Below are positions 25,438-34,489 of a stretch of DNA of 60,994 nucleotides, in pieces (within the stretch, counting starts at the first letter, position 1; each line of letters starts with the position of its first letter). The translations under genes and the position numbers were made by a program. The notes beneath the pieces were generated by a model. That model worked only from the letters and a program-made list of their open reading frames with translations. It searched no databases and was not told the DNA's origin. Origin of the DNA: Sphingomonas trueperi (lineage in GTDB: Bacteria > Pseudomonadota > Alphaproteobacteria > Sphingomonadales > Sphingomonadaceae); contig NZ_JAATJB010000018.1 of assembly GCF_011927635.1 (NCBI RefSeq), positions 1 through 60,994 of the forward strand. The letters are read 5' to 3'.

Positions 25438-26255
25438 CCGCGCCCGAGTTCGCGCGCGATCGCGACGAACTCGGCGACACTGACGGTCTCGGCTCGGCGG
25501 CTCGCGTCGATGCCGAGCGTCTCCAGTGCCGCCAGCGCGCCGGGAACCGACTTGAGGCTCTGGCGCAGCATCTTCCGGCGCTGGCCGAAGGCGGCGGCCG
25601 TCACCGCCTCCAGGATGCGGAGCTGCACGCCCTCGGGCGCCGCGCCGGGGACGATGTGCACCACCGCCGACATCACCTTGGGCGGCGGGGTGAACGCCGA
25701 GCGATGGACGTTCATCGCGATCCGCGGCGTGCTCCGCCACTGGGCGAGCACCGCCAGGCGGCCATAATGTTCGGTACCCGCCTGTGCGACGATCCGCTCG
25801 GCGACTTCCTTCTGGAACATCAGCGTCAGGCTCGCCCACCAGGGCTGCCATTCGGCCGAGAGCCAGCCGACCAGCAGCGCGGTGCCGACATTATAGGGCA
25901 GGTTGGCGACGATGTGCGGCTTGCCCGCGAACAACGCCGGTGCGTCGACCTCCAGCGCATCGCCCTCGATAACGCGGAGTTTCTCGGGGAAATAGCCGCC
26001 CAGTTCCTCCAGCGCGGGAATGCAGCGCCGGTCGCGCTCGACGGCGGTGACGCTGGCGCCCGCCTGGAGCAGCGCGCGGGTCAGGCCGCCGGGGCCTGGG
26101 CCCACCTCGAAGACCTCTGCACCGGAGAGGTCGCCGGGCACCTTGGCGATGCGGCTGAGCAGCTGACCGTCGAACAGGAAATTTTGGCCGAGCGCCTTGC
26201 TGGCACTCAGTTGGTATCTGGTGATGACGTCGCGGAGCGGGGGCAGGGCAGTCAC
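25434..26255 (-). CDS. rsmA: 16S rRNA (A1518/A1519-N6) dimethyltransferase
   Basis: A 273-residue RsmA/KsgA methyltransferase that dimethylates two adjacent adenines at the 3' end of 16S rRNA during small-subunit assembly. Motifs are LGQNFLFD, the SAM site EVGPGPGGLTRALL, acidic AVERD and the catalytic NLPYNVGTALL. It is the last gene of the lptD-surA-pdxA-rsmA operon, overlapping pdxA by 4 bp, the same order as in enterobacteria. Confidence 0.96.
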   Translation of the reverse strand: MTALPPLRDVITRYQLSASKALGQNFLFDGQLLSRIAKVPGDLSGAEVFEVGPGPGGLTRALLQAGASVTAVERDRRCIPALEELGGYFPEKLRVIEGDALEVDAPALFAGKPHIVANLPYNVGTALLVGWLSAEWQPWWASLTLMFQKEVAERIVAQAGTEHYGRLAVLAQWRSTPRIAMNVHRSAFTPPPKVMSAVVHIVPGAAPEGVQLRILEAVTAAAFGQRRKMLRQSLKSVPGALAALETLGIDASRRAETVSVAEFVAIARELGRG

Positions 26256-27265
26256 GCGGTGGCTTCTGCCCGGCGCTGCGCCGCTTCGGTGGCCATACGA
26301 ATCGCGGCGATCATCGCACCCGGATGCGCGAGATCCTGCCCGGCAATGCCGAAGGCGGTGCCATGGTCGGGCGAGGTGCGCACGATCGGCAGGCCCAGCG
26401 TCATGTTGACGCCGTCGTCGAAATGGAGCGTCTTGATCGGGATCAGCGCCTGGTCGTGATAGAGGCAGAGCGCCGCGTCATAGCCTTGGCGGGCGCGCGC
26501 GTGGAACAGCGTGTCGGCGGCGTACGGCCCGCTCGCATCGATCCCGTCGGCGCGGAGCTGTTCGATCGCCGGTGCGAGCACTTCGATTTCTTCCCGCCCG
26601 ATGGCGCCGTTTTCGCCCGCATGCGGGTTGAGCCCGGCGAAGGCGAGGCGGGGGCTTGCGATGCCGAAATTGCGCTGCAGCCCGCGCGCGGTGACGCGGC
26701 CCTTGGCGACGATCAGCTCGACGCTGATCAGCGACGGCACCGCCGCCAGCGGGACGTGTACGGTGATCGGCACCACGCGCAGCGTCGGCCCGGCGAGCAT
26801 CATCACGGCATTGTCGGCGGTGATGCCGCAGCGTTCGGCGACGAACTCGGTCTGGCCCGGGTGCGAGAAGCCGATCGCGTAGAGCTGCGATTTGGAGACA
26901 GGGCCCGTCACCAGCGCGCCCGCGGCCCCGGCGCTGGCGAGGCCGGTCGCCACCTCCAGCGATTGGAGCGCGATATGCGCGGTGCCGAGCGACGGTGCGC
27001 CGGGCACCACCGGACCGGTATCGCCGATCGGCAGCACCGGCAGCGCCTCGCCGAATGCCGCGAATGCCTCGCGCGGATCGCCGATCTGCGCGATCGGTCC
27101 GCGCCACACGGCGCGCACCGCTACGGGGTCGCCCACCGCGAAGAACGGCGCGAGGCGTTCGGCCCCGCGCGCTTCCCACGCCTTGGCAGTGATTTCCGGC
27201 CCGATCCCCGCCGAGTCGCCCATGGCGACGGCGAGCGGAGGCAGGAAGGCGCCTCCTGCCGTCAC
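26252..27265 (-). CDS. pdxA: 4-hydroxythreonine-4-phosphate dehydrogenase
   Basis: A 337-residue PdxA of the DXP-dependent pyridoxal-phosphate pathway, oxidising 4-phosphohydroxy-L-threonine. Features are the N-terminal MGDSAGIGPEI, GHPGQTEF-like SHPGQTEFVAERCG, metal-binding HVPLAAV, the LNPHAGENG loop and the C-terminal YHDQALIPIKTLHFDDGVN with TSPDHGTAF. It starts 1 bp after the surA stop and runs into rsmA with a 4-bp overlap, so translation is probably coupled. Confidence 0.96.
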   Translation of the reverse strand: MTAGGAFLPPLAVAMGDSAGIGPEITAKAWEARGAERLAPFFAVGDPVAVRAVWRGPIAQIGDPREAFAAFGEALPVLPIGDTGPVVPGAPSLGTAHIALQSLEVATGLASAGAAGALVTGPVSKSQLYAIGFSHPGQTEFVAERCGITADNAVMMLAGPTLRVVPITVHVPLAAVPSLISVELIVAKGRVTARGLQRNFGIASPRLAFAGLNPHAGENGAIGREEIEVLAPAIEQLRADGIDASGPYAADTLFHARARQGYDAALCLYHDQALIPIKTLHFDDGVNMTLGLPIVRTSPDHGTAFGIAGQDLAHPGAMIAAIRMATEAAQRRAEATA

Positions 27266-27266
27266 G

Positions 27267-28625
27267 TCAGCGATATTCGATCAGCGCGTCGCGGCGCAGG
27301 TCGCGCAGCATGCGCTCGGCGCGCAGGTTGACGCGCTGGTCCTCCAGCTGCTCCTGCACCTGCTCGACCGACGGCGTGTTGGCGGCGGGCGGATCGTCGC
27401 GGCCGCAGATCACCAGCACACGCACGCCGTCCTCGATCGAGCCGAAGGGCTGGGTCGCTTGGCCGACCTGCAGCGGCAGGATCAGGTTCTGCAGTGCGGG
27501 CGGCAGATCCTTGATGACGATGTTGTCGCGATCGACCACTTCGGCGCCCTCGGCCGAGGCGACCTTGCTCACGTCACCGCAGCCGCGGATCGCCTGGGTC
27601 GCCTTGGCGAAGGAGGCGGCACGGGTGCTCGCCTGGGCCTCGGTGATGCCCTTGGCGAAGGCGAGCGACAGCTGGCGGAGGCTCAGCTTGGCATCGCGCG
27701 GGTCCGAGATGCCGACCTTGTGCTTGTCCGCCAGGTATACGATCGAGAAGCCCGCCGAGAGCGGGATCGGCCCCGCGACCTGGCCCGGTTGCATTTCCTG
27801 CACCGCTTGCGCCAGCTGCTCGGGCAGCATCGCCGGCTGGATCCAGCCGAGATCGCCGCCGCGGGCGCGGGTCGAGCTCTGCGAATAGGTGCGGGCGAGA
27901 TAGTCGAACGGCGTGCCCGAGCGCATCTGCTCGATCATCTTCTGCATGCCCGCGGAGACTTCCTGGGCGCGATCGGGCGTGGCGTTCTGGTAGATTTCGT
28001 AGACGTGGTATTCGTCGGTGCCCTTCTGGGCGGTGAGGCGGTCGATCATCGCCTTCACTTCGGTCTCGCCCACATTCACGTTGACGCGTTTGCGCAGCAG
28101 GCGGCTCCAGGCGAGCTCGGCCTCGATCTGGCGCTTGATCGAACGCTCGGACGAACCGATCTCGCGCAGCCAGGCGCGCATCTGCTCGGGCGTCTTCTGG
28201 AAGCGGGTGGCGACGCGGCTGAAGCTGTTCTCGATCTCGCGCGGATCGACCTTGATCTCGTTGGCCTTGGCCTCCTGGATCTCCAGCGTCTCGTCGATCA
28301 GCTGGCGGAGCATGGCGAGCTTGAGCTGCTCGCGTTCCTCGGGCTTCAGGGTCAGCTTCTGCATGCCGGTGACGAGCGCGACGCGCTGGTCCACCTCGGT
28401 GCCGGTGATCACATAGTCGTTGACGATCGCGGTGGGCTTGCGGACGTTCGGGTCGGCCTTGCCGAAAATCTCCAGCGTGCTGGGCAGATCGAGCCCGTTG
28501 CTCACGCCGGCCTGGCCATCCTGCCCCGCGGAGGTCTGGGCGATCGCCACCGTCGCCAGGGCAGCGAACCCCGCGCCGGCCAGCCACTTCGCACCCGTTC
28601 CCGCAATCCTGCCCACACCCATCAT
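27267..28625 (-). CDS. surA: Periplasmic peptidyl-prolyl isomerase/chaperone SurA
   Basis: A 452-residue SurA-type outer-membrane protein chaperone. It has a signal peptide (about residues 1-30, ending ATVAIAQ) and an N-terminal chaperone module with VNDYVITGTEVDQR. One clear parvulin domain follows (GGDLGWIQPAMLPEQLAQAVQEM-type region), then a more degenerate second one. Two ATGs in tandem (28625 and 28622) open the gene; the upstream open frame lacks a signal peptide. It escorts porins and LptD, whose gene lies directly upstream in the same operon. Confidence 0.93.
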   Translation of the reverse strand: MMGVGRIAGTGAKWLAGAGFAALATVAIAQTSAGQDGQAGVSNGLDLPSTLEIFGKADPNVRKPTAIVNDYVITGTEVDQRVALVTGMQKLTLKPEEREQLKLAMLRQLIDETLEIQEAKANEIKVDPREIENSFSRVATRFQKTPEQMRAWLREIGSSERSIKRQIEAELAWSRLLRKRVNVNVGETEVKAMIDRLTAQKGTDEYHVYEIYQNATPDRAQEVSAGMQKMIEQMRSGTPFDYLARTYSQSSTRARGGDLGWIQPAMLPEQLAQAVQEMQPGQVAGPIPLSAGFSIVYLADKHKVGISDPRDAKLSLRQLSLAFAKGITEAQASTRAASFAKATQAIRGCGDVSKVASAEGAEVVDRDNIVIKDLPPALQNLILPLQVGQATQPFGSIEDGVRVLVICGRDDPPAANTPSVEQVQEQLEDQRVNLRAERMLRDLRRDALIEYR

Positions 28626-28723
28626 CACTTCAGAACGACCCTTATCCTCAAACGGGAAGCAGCGCTTATAGCGCAATTGTGCCTGAACCAAGGCTGAGCG
28701 CCGAATCCCCCAGACCGGGCCTT

Positions 28724-31027
28724 CTAGCGGCCGAGGTTCTTGAAGGCGAGGGTGAGCAGATAGGAGTTGCCGCGCTGCGCGTCACCGGTGGTCGCATAGT
28801 CGCGCCGCCAGGTGGTGCCGATGCGCAGGCAGTCGTCCTCGTAGAACAGCCCGATGCGGTGGCGGATCGGCTGGAAGCCATTGGCCAGCGACAGCGGATC
28901 TTCCTGCTTGTCGGTGAGATCGATCAGCGTCGAGCCCGACAGCGACCAGAAGCGCGCGAACTGGACGCGTGCGCCGAGACGAAGCTCCTCGCGGTCTTGG
29001 AGGTCCTCCAGCGTCGGATCGACATTGCGGTTGAGGCGGAGGTAGCCGACCGTGACATAGGTTGCGCGCGACCCGACCGACATGTCGATCTCGTTCCGGC
29101 GCACCGCCAGCCCGTCCTTGTCGAGCCGGTAGCGGTGGGTGAGGCTGACGAAATCGTGGAAGCGGATCACCGTACGGCCGACGATGTCGGACATGCGATC
29201 GGTGAGGCCGGTGCCATTGGGGAACAGCGTGGGCCGCGTGGTCAGGCGGTAGCTCTGGCCGACATTGGCCTCGACGCTGATGCCGGGCAGATAGAGCGCG
29301 TAATCGAGCCCGTAGGTGAAGCGCGTCGAATCCTCGAAGCGATCATAGCCCGCGAAGCGGTTGAGCGCGAACAGGTTGGAATCTTCGAGATCGACCGCGC
29401 GGGCGTCCTCGTTGGGAACTTCCATGTTCGCCAGGTGGGGCGCGACCACCATCTGCACGCGCGGGGTGATCCGCTGCGACCCGCCGAGGAATTCGCCGAC
29501 GAAGGGCCATTTCACGTCGAGCGCGCCGGCGGCGATGCCGCGGAAGCGGAAGCCGTCCTCGCCGCGATAGCTCGCCACCGTCGTCGCGATCGTGTCGGAC
29601 GTGTTGTAGACGTCGCCGCGGGTATAGGCCGTCAGGCTGACTTCCTGGCCCCAGTTGGTGAGCCGCCGGATGCTCCACTGTGCGCTGGTGAAGGCGCGCT
29701 GGGTGTCCTGCCCGCCGGTGCGGGTGAGTGCGAGGGTGTTGACCTCGAAGTCGAACTTGCCGCCGAGCAGCCCGTCGTCGAGACGGCGACGATAATCGAT
29801 CTCGGGCAGCGCCACCGGCTGCAGCCCCTGGCGGTCGCCCACGCGCAGCGTCTGCACCGCCCAGGCGTTGATCACGAAATAGCTGTCGGCGTCGATCCGT
29901 TCGACGGCGAGGTTGTTGCGCAGCCGGTCGTCGCGCGAAATGTCGTAGCGGCGCAGGAAGGTGCGGTCGCTCGCGACGCGGAACGACGCGCGAACGTCCC
30001 AGTTGGTGTCGAGCTGATACCGTCCGGCCAGGTCGAGGTAGCCGCGGAAATCGTTGCGGAGCGTCGCCGGCGTCGGTGTCACGGTAAGGTCGTCGGCGCG
30101 GCGGCTATAGGTGCCGTACGCCTGCAGGCGGAAGGCGCCGAGGCTGTTGAGCTCGCGATAGTCCGCCTGCAGCATCGGCAGCGTGTCGGAAAAGACCCGC
30201 GGCGTGACGGTCAGGTCGCGATTGGGCGCGATGCTGAAGAAATAGGGAAGGGCGAGCTGAAGGCCGTTGGTGCGGCTGTAGCGCGCGTCGGGCGTCAGGA
30301 ACCCCGAATCGCTCTGGCCGCCCGCCGGATGCGAAAAGGCGGGCAGCGGGATCGTCACGAACTTGAACACCGAGATGCGCGCGCCCTTGTAGCGCAGCCG
30401 GTGCTTGGCCGGGTCGTAGACGACGCGGTCGGCGGTGATCTTCCAGGACGGTTCCTTGGGGCAGCCCGAGCTGTCGGAGACCGAGCAAGGCGTGTAGGCG
30501 GCGTTCTCCACCGTGATCACGCCGCCGTCGTTGCGCGAACCGCGCGCGGCGGCGATGCGGCCGCCGGCTTCCAGCACCACCAGCATGTTGTCGACCACGC
30601 CATCCTTCAGCGTGTCGGTCAGCTCGATGCTGTCTCCGTAGGCGGCATCGCCCTCCGGGTTGGCGACGACGATGTTGCCGGTGGCCATCACCTTGCCGGT
30701 GCGGCGGTCCCAGGTGACCTTGTCGGCGCGGAGGCGGTTGCTTTCGCGGTACATGCGCACGTCACCGCTGGCCGTGACGACGTCGCTGTTCATGTCGTAG
30801 TCGAGCTGGTCGGCGGTGAACTGGACCTGCTTGGGATCGTCGGGCAGGCCATTGGCCGGCGGCGGCGCGGGCTCTGCCGGACGGTCCTGCAGATCGGCGG
30901 CGGGGAGCGTGGTGCCGGCAGCCTGATCGACGGGCAGGGGACGCGAATCGGGCGCCTGCTGGGCGCGTGCCTGCGCCGACAGGCACAGACCGAGCGCGGC
31001 CGGAAAGAACATGGCCTTGCGCTTCAC
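28724..31027 (-). CDS. lptD: LPS-assembly outer-membrane protein LptD
   Basis: A 767-residue LptD. After a signal peptide (KRKAMFFPAALGLCLSAQARAQ) comes the periplasmic OstA-type jellyroll (VQFTADQLDYDMNSDVVTASGDVRMYRE) and a long C-terminal beta-barrel, ending in a terminal aromatic-type strand (YLLTLAFKNLGR). Cysteine pairs near CSVSDSSGC may form the plug disulfides. The start is the GTG at 31027, chosen because GGTGGGAG lies just upstream and a textbook signal peptide follows. It heads the lptD-surA-pdxA-rsmA operon; a 98-bp gap separates it from surA. Confidence 0.93.
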   Translation of the reverse strand: MKRKAMFFPAALGLCLSAQARAQQAPDSRPLPVDQAAGTTLPAADLQDRPAEPAPPPANGLPDDPKQVQFTADQLDYDMNSDVVTASGDVRMYRESNRLRADKVTWDRRTGKVMATGNIVVANPEGDAAYGDSIELTDTLKDGVVDNMLVVLEAGGRIAAARGSRNDGGVITVENAAYTPCSVSDSSGCPKEPSWKITADRVVYDPAKHRLRYKGARISVFKFVTIPLPAFSHPAGGQSDSGFLTPDARYSRTNGLQLALPYFFSIAPNRDLTVTPRVFSDTLPMLQADYRELNSLGAFRLQAYGTYSRRADDLTVTPTPATLRNDFRGYLDLAGRYQLDTNWDVRASFRVASDRTFLRRYDISRDDRLRNNLAVERIDADSYFVINAWAVQTLRVGDRQGLQPVALPEIDYRRRLDDGLLGGKFDFEVNTLALTRTGGQDTQRAFTSAQWSIRRLTNWGQEVSLTAYTRGDVYNTSDTIATTVASYRGEDGFRFRGIAAGALDVKWPFVGEFLGGSQRITPRVQMVVAPHLANMEVPNEDARAVDLEDSNLFALNRFAGYDRFEDSTRFTYGLDYALYLPGISVEANVGQSYRLTTRPTLFPNGTGLTDRMSDIVGRTVIRFHDFVSLTHRYRLDKDGLAVRRNEIDMSVGSRATYVTVGYLRLNRNVDPTLEDLQDREELRLGARVQFARFWSLSGSTLIDLTDKQEDPLSLANGFQPIRHRIGLFYEDDCLRIGTTWRRDYATTGDAQRGNSYLLTLAFKNLGR

Positions 31028-31150
31028 GAAAACTCCCACCTGTATCGACACTCCCCGGCAACGGGCATCGACGTGCCCTATCGCAGCGATTGCGGCTCCG
31101 CAACGGGAGGCGCGTTGGCCCCAACGCACATCCGGGCTAAGGGGCCCCGC

Positions 31151-31591
31151 ATGCAGGTCGATTTCTATCACCTTACCGTCGCGCCGCTCGATCGCGTGCT
31201 TCCGTCGATCGCCGAAAAGGTGCTGGCCAACGGCGGCCGGCTGCTGATCGTCGCCGGGGATCCGGTGCTGCGTACCCGCATCGACCAGTTGCTCTGGAGC
31301 TACCAGCCGGCGAGCTTTCTGCCGCATGCCCAGGCCGGTGGCGACTGGGACAGCGAGCAGCCGGCATTGATTGCGGAGACGGTCGCACCGGCGAACGGTG
31401 CCCGCAATGTCGCGCTGGTCGACGGCCTCTGGCGCAACGAAGCGCTGGATTTCGACCGCGCCTTCCATCTGTTCGACGAGGATAGCATCGGCGCGGCCCG
31501 TGTCGCCTGGCGCGCCCTGGGCGGCCGCGAGGGCGTCGAGCGGCGCTATTGGCGACAGGACGAAAATGGCCGCTGGGCGCAGGTCGCCTGA
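31151..31591 (+). CDS. holC: DNA polymerase III chi subunit
   Basis: A 146-residue HolC-like protein beginning MQVDFYHLTVAPLDRVLPSIAEKVL. The middle shows RIDQLLWSYQPASFLPHA, typical of chi, which links the clamp loader to SSB. The chosen ATG at 31151 starts the conserved strand; upstream open frame is antisense to lptD. It is divergent from lptD and 74 bp upstream of ndk. Confidence 0.9.
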   Translation: MQVDFYHLTVAPLDRVLPSIAEKVLANGGRLLIVAGDPVLRTRIDQLLWSYQPASFLPHAQAGGDWDSEQPALIAETVAPANGARNVALVDGLWRNEALDFDRAFHLFDEDSIGAARVAWRALGGREGVERRYWRQDENGRWAQVA

Positions 31592-31665
31592 GCTTGCATT
31601 GAAGACGTTGCGGGACTAGGGAGCCGCCACTTCCTTCCATCACCAATTACAGGAGCCGCACGGCC

Positions 31666-32088
31666 ATGGCCGCGACCCGGACCTTTTCGATCATCAAGCC
31701 CGATGCCACCCGCCGCAACCTGACCGGCGCCGTCACCAAGATGCTGGAAGAGGCCGGCCTGCGCGTCGTCGCCTCCAAGCGCATCCAGATGACCCGCGAG
31801 CAGGCCGAAGGCTTCTACGGCGTCCACAAGGAGCGCCCCTTCTTCAACGACCTCGTCTCGTTCATGATCTCGGGTCCGGTCGTGGTGCAGGTGCTCGAGG
31901 GCGAGAACGCCGTGCAGCGCAACCGCGACATCATGGGCGCCACCAACCCGGCGAACGCCGAACCGGGCACGATCCGCAAGGAACTGGCCGAGTCGATCGA
32001 AGCCAATTCGGTCCATGGTTCGGACTCGGAAGAGAATGCCGCGATCGAGATCGCCTTCTTCTTCAAGCCGGAAGAAATCGTCGGCTGA
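31666..32088 (+). CDS. ndk: Nucleoside diphosphate kinase
   Basis: A 140-residue Ndk that equalises NTP pools through a phosphohistidine. Motifs include TFSIIKPDATRRN, the substrate loop FYGVHKERPFF and MGATNPANAEPGTIR. The catalytic His lies in SIEANSVHGSDS. An AGGAG ribosome-binding site precedes the start. A strong bidirectional terminator follows. Confidence 0.97.
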   Translation: MAATRTFSIIKPDATRRNLTGAVTKMLEEAGLRVVASKRIQMTREQAEGFYGVHKERPFFNDLVSFMISGPVVVQVLEGENAVQRNRDIMGATNPANAEPGTIRKELAESIEANSVHGSDSEENAAIEIAFFFKPEEIVG

Positions 32089-32116
32089 TAGGTTGACGGT
32101 TACTCGGTAGAAAAGG

Positions 32117-32149
32117 GCCGCGCTTCCGACGGGAGGCGCGGCTTTTTTT
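32117..32149 (+). terminator. Rho-independent terminator of ndk
   Basis: Stem GCCGCGCTTCC with GGAGGCGCGGC (one G-U pair), a GACG loop and a run of seven T (32143-32149). Four A residues just upstream give a T-run on the other strand, so it may also end the kinase transcript coming from the right. Confidence 0.9.
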
Positions 32150-32165
32150 GTGCTTCTTTTCTAAG

Positions 32166-32187
32166 CCCCTCTTCCTTGGAGGAGGGG
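32166..32187. repeat. Short REP-like palindrome
   Basis: CCCCTCTTCC and GGAGGAGGGG separated by TT, with one mismatch. It lies between the ndk terminator and the kinase stop. Its CCCCTCTYCC word is shared with the paired repeat at 13269-13410, suggesting the same scattered repeat family. Confidence 0.5.
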
Positions 32188-32230
32188 CGGGGTGGAGGGA
32201 TTTCAGAACAGGCGTTCGTCTCGGTGGGGC

Positions 32231-33613
32231 CTACCGCGGCAGGGTGATCGTCGCAGTCAGCCCGCCACCCTCCCGGTTCCCCAGCGCGATCGTTCCCCCG
32301 GCGTCGTTGACGATCGCCCGCGCCAGCGCCAGCCCCAGCCCGATCCCGCCGGTATCGCGGTTGCGCGACTGTTCCAGCCGGGTGAAGGGGTTGAACACCG
32401 CCTCCAGCTTGTCCGCCGGAATGCCGGGCCCGCGATCGCACACCTCGATCGTCACCCGCTCGGCCTCGGGGATCAGCCGAACCTCGGCCCCGCCGCCATA
32501 CTTCACCGCATTCTCGATCAGGTTGCGCACCGCTCGGCGCATCAGCGTCGGCCGCAGGCGCATCTTGAGCCGTTCGGGCTCCTCGAAGGTCACGTCGTGG
32601 TCGAGATCGCGGAAATCCTCGACCACCGCATCGACCAGCGCGCCGAGATCGACATCGGTATTCGGCTCGCTCGGCCGACCGAGCCGCGCCAGCGACAGGA
32701 TGTCGTCCAGCGTGCGGCTCATCTCGTCGACCGTGTCGGCCATCCGCGCGCGATCGTCTTCGTCCTCGACCGACTCGATCCGCACCCGCAGCGCCTGAAG
32801 CGGCGTACGCAGGTCGTGTCCGATCGCGCCGAGCATCCGGTCCTTCTCGTCGAGCATCGAAGTCACCCGTCGGCCAAGCGCATTGTAGGCGGCGATCAGC
32901 GCACGCACGTCACTCGGCCCGCGCTCGCGGATCGGGGCGGTGTCGTCGCCGGGGCGGAAGGTCCGCGCAGCCTCGGTGAGGGTGCGCAGCGGCCGCGCGA
33001 TCCGTCCGCCGACCAGCAGCACCGGCACCAGCACGACGACGTAGAGGATCAGCGTCTGCGCGGCGAGCTGCCAGATCAGGTCAAATTCGGTGCGGGGCCA
33101 AGGTGTCGCGAGGGTCAGCCAGCCCTTGCCGGGCAGTTCGACCGCGACCAGCATCTCCGCCCCCATCCGCCGCAGCCGCTCGGCGCGCAGCGGGTCGAGC
33201 CTGGGGTCGCGCAGACGTTCCGGTCGGACCGGGCGCAGCGCCGCCATGATCGTACCGGCGCGCAGCCCGGCATCCTCGAGCCCGCGCCGGAGATCACGTT
33301 CAACATCGGGGCGGCGCCGAGCGATTTCGTTCGCGAACGGGTTTTCCGCATGCAGGCGTACATGGGTGCGAGGGTCGGAGAGGAAGCGCCTCTTCGCAGC
33401 CCCTGGCTGGCGCGGGGGTTCGCGCTGGAGGACGAGCAGGCGTTCGGCTGCGTCGGCCAGCCGCGTGGTAGCGGGCGCAATCACCAGAGCGAACCGCGCC
33501 TTTTGCCGCTCATGGAGCAGCAGCCCGAAATTGATCGCCTGCGCGACGAACAGCGCCGCCGCGACGAGCAGGGCGATGCGCGCGATCAGGCTGGTGGGCA
33601 GGAAGCGCCTCAA
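32231..33613 (-). CDS. Membrane sensor histidine kinase (EnvZ-like)
   Basis: A 460-residue two-component sensor. It has a transmembrane helix near residues 8-26 and a periplasmic domain of about 150 residues rich in Arg (RLRDPRLDPLRAERLRRMG). A second helix (TLILYVVVLVPVLLVGG) precedes a HAMP domain, an H-box (AIGHDLRTPLQALR) and an ATPase domain (NLIENAVKYGG, DRGPGIP, GIGLGLALARAI). The start is taken as the TTG at 33613, which overlaps the regulator stop as TTGA. It phosphorylates the OmpR-type regulator encoded just upstream. The stimulus is unknown. Confidence 0.88.
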   Translation of the reverse strand: MRRFLPTSLIARIALLVAAALFVAQAINFGLLLHERQKARFALVIAPATTRLADAAERLLVLQREPPRQPGAAKRRFLSDPRTHVRLHAENPFANEIARRRPDVERDLRRGLEDAGLRAGTIMAALRPVRPERLRDPRLDPLRAERLRRMGAEMLVAVELPGKGWLTLATPWPRTEFDLIWQLAAQTLILYVVVLVPVLLVGGRIARPLRTLTEAARTFRPGDDTAPIRERGPSDVRALIAAYNALGRRVTSMLDEKDRMLGAIGHDLRTPLQALRVRIESVEDEDDRARMADTVDEMSRTLDDILSLARLGRPSEPNTDVDLGALVDAVVEDFRDLDHDVTFEEPERLKMRLRPTLMRRAVRNLIENAVKYGGGAEVRLIPEAERVTIEVCDRGPGIPADKLEAVFNPFTRLEQSRNRDTGGIGLGLALARAIVNDAGGTIALGNREGGGLTATITLPR

Positions 33614-34329
33614 AGCCGGGTGACCTCGGCCGCCAGCGTATAGCCGCCGCCCCACACGGTCTTGATGATCGAAGGGTTCTTGGCGTCGGTCTCGATCTTC
33701 TTGCGCAATCGGCTGACCTGATTGTCGATCGCGCGATCGAACGCCGCCGCCTCGCGGCCCTGGGTGAGGTCGAGCAGTTGGTCGCGGGTGAGCACCTGGC
33801 GCGGCCGTGTGACCAGCGCGTGGAGCAGATTATATTCGCCGGTAGACAGCGGCACCGACACACCCTCGCGGTCGACCAGCGTGCGCTCGCCGGTGCGGAG
33901 CACCCAGCCGGCAAAGGCGAAGGAGCCGGTTTCGGGTGCATGCTGCTTGGCGCCGCCTGCCGACCAGCGGCGCAGCACCACCTTGATCCGGGCGGAAAGC
34001 TCGCGGGGGCTGAACGGCTTCACGACATAATCGTCGGCGCCCATCTCCAGCCCGACGATCCGGTCGGTTTCCTCGCTGCGCGCGGTGAGCAGGATCACCG
34101 GGGTCTCGCTGGTCTCGCGGATATGGCGGCACAGGCTCAGCCCGTCCTCGCCGGGCATCATGATGTCGAGCACCACCAGATCGATCGCATAGGCGTTGAG
34201 CCGCGCCCGCGCGCTTTCGGCATCGCCCGACTGGGTGACGCGGAAGCCCTGCTTGGTGAGATATTGCGCGAGCGGCTCGCGGATCGAGCGCTCGTCGTCG
34301 ACGAGCAGCAGGTGGGGAACCTCGGACAT
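33610..34329 (-). CDS. OmpR-family response regulator
   Basis: A 239-residue regulator. The receiver domain has phospho-acceptor D55 (VVLDIMMPGEDG), acidic D11/D12 and the conserved Lys in DYVVKPFSPREL. It is followed by a winged-helix output domain (TRDQLLDLTQGREAAAFDRAIDNQVSRLRKKIE). The ATG at 34329 begins the receiver; the frame extends upstream without similarity. It overlaps the kinase by 4 bp. The 160 bp upstream contain an elaborate inverted-repeat structure that would be part of its leader. Confidence 0.93.
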   Translation of the reverse strand: MSEVPHLLLVDDERSIREPLAQYLTKQGFRVTQSGDAESARARLNAYAIDLVVLDIMMPGEDGLSLCRHIRETSETPVILLTARSEETDRIVGLEMGADDYVVKPFSPRELSARIKVVLRRWSAGGAKQHAPETGSFAFAGWVLRTGERTLVDREGVSVPLSTGEYNLLHALVTRPRQVLTRDQLLDLTQGREAAAFDRAIDNQVSRLRKKIETDAKNPSIIKTVWGGGYTLAAEVTRL

Positions 34330-34365
34330 GGTCACCAACGTAGCGCCTTTGGCAGCGGGGAAAAG

Positions 34366-34476
34366 AGCCGGGCGGGAGGGAGGAGATCCGCGAAGCGTCG
34401 CAGTGACGCGCCAGGGGAGGCGCGTCTGATCCCGACGGGGACGGGATCGGCGATGCCCGCGGCCTCCCGCCCGGCT
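34366..34476. repeat. Cloverleaf-like nested inverted-repeat element
   Basis: Perfect 14-bp outer arms AGCCGGGCGGGAGG (34366-34379) and CCTCCCGCCCGGCT (34463-34476) enclose three small hairpins. These are GCGA-AGCG-TCGC (34390-34401), GACGCGCC-AGGGGA-GGCGCGTC (34405-34426) and GATCCCG-ACGGGGA-CGGGATC (34428-34448). It lies between the stop of the EF-hand gene and the start of the response-regulator gene, both on the minus strand. It could be a terminator, a structured leader or a mobile palindromic element; no open frame fits. Confidence 0.7.
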
Positions 34477-34489
34477 GCTCCGGCCGGCG

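Noticed and set aside
28679..31149. Very long plus-strand open frame running into holC
   Set aside because: Only the last 146 codons resemble a real protein (HolC). The rest is antisense to lptD and has shadow-type composition.
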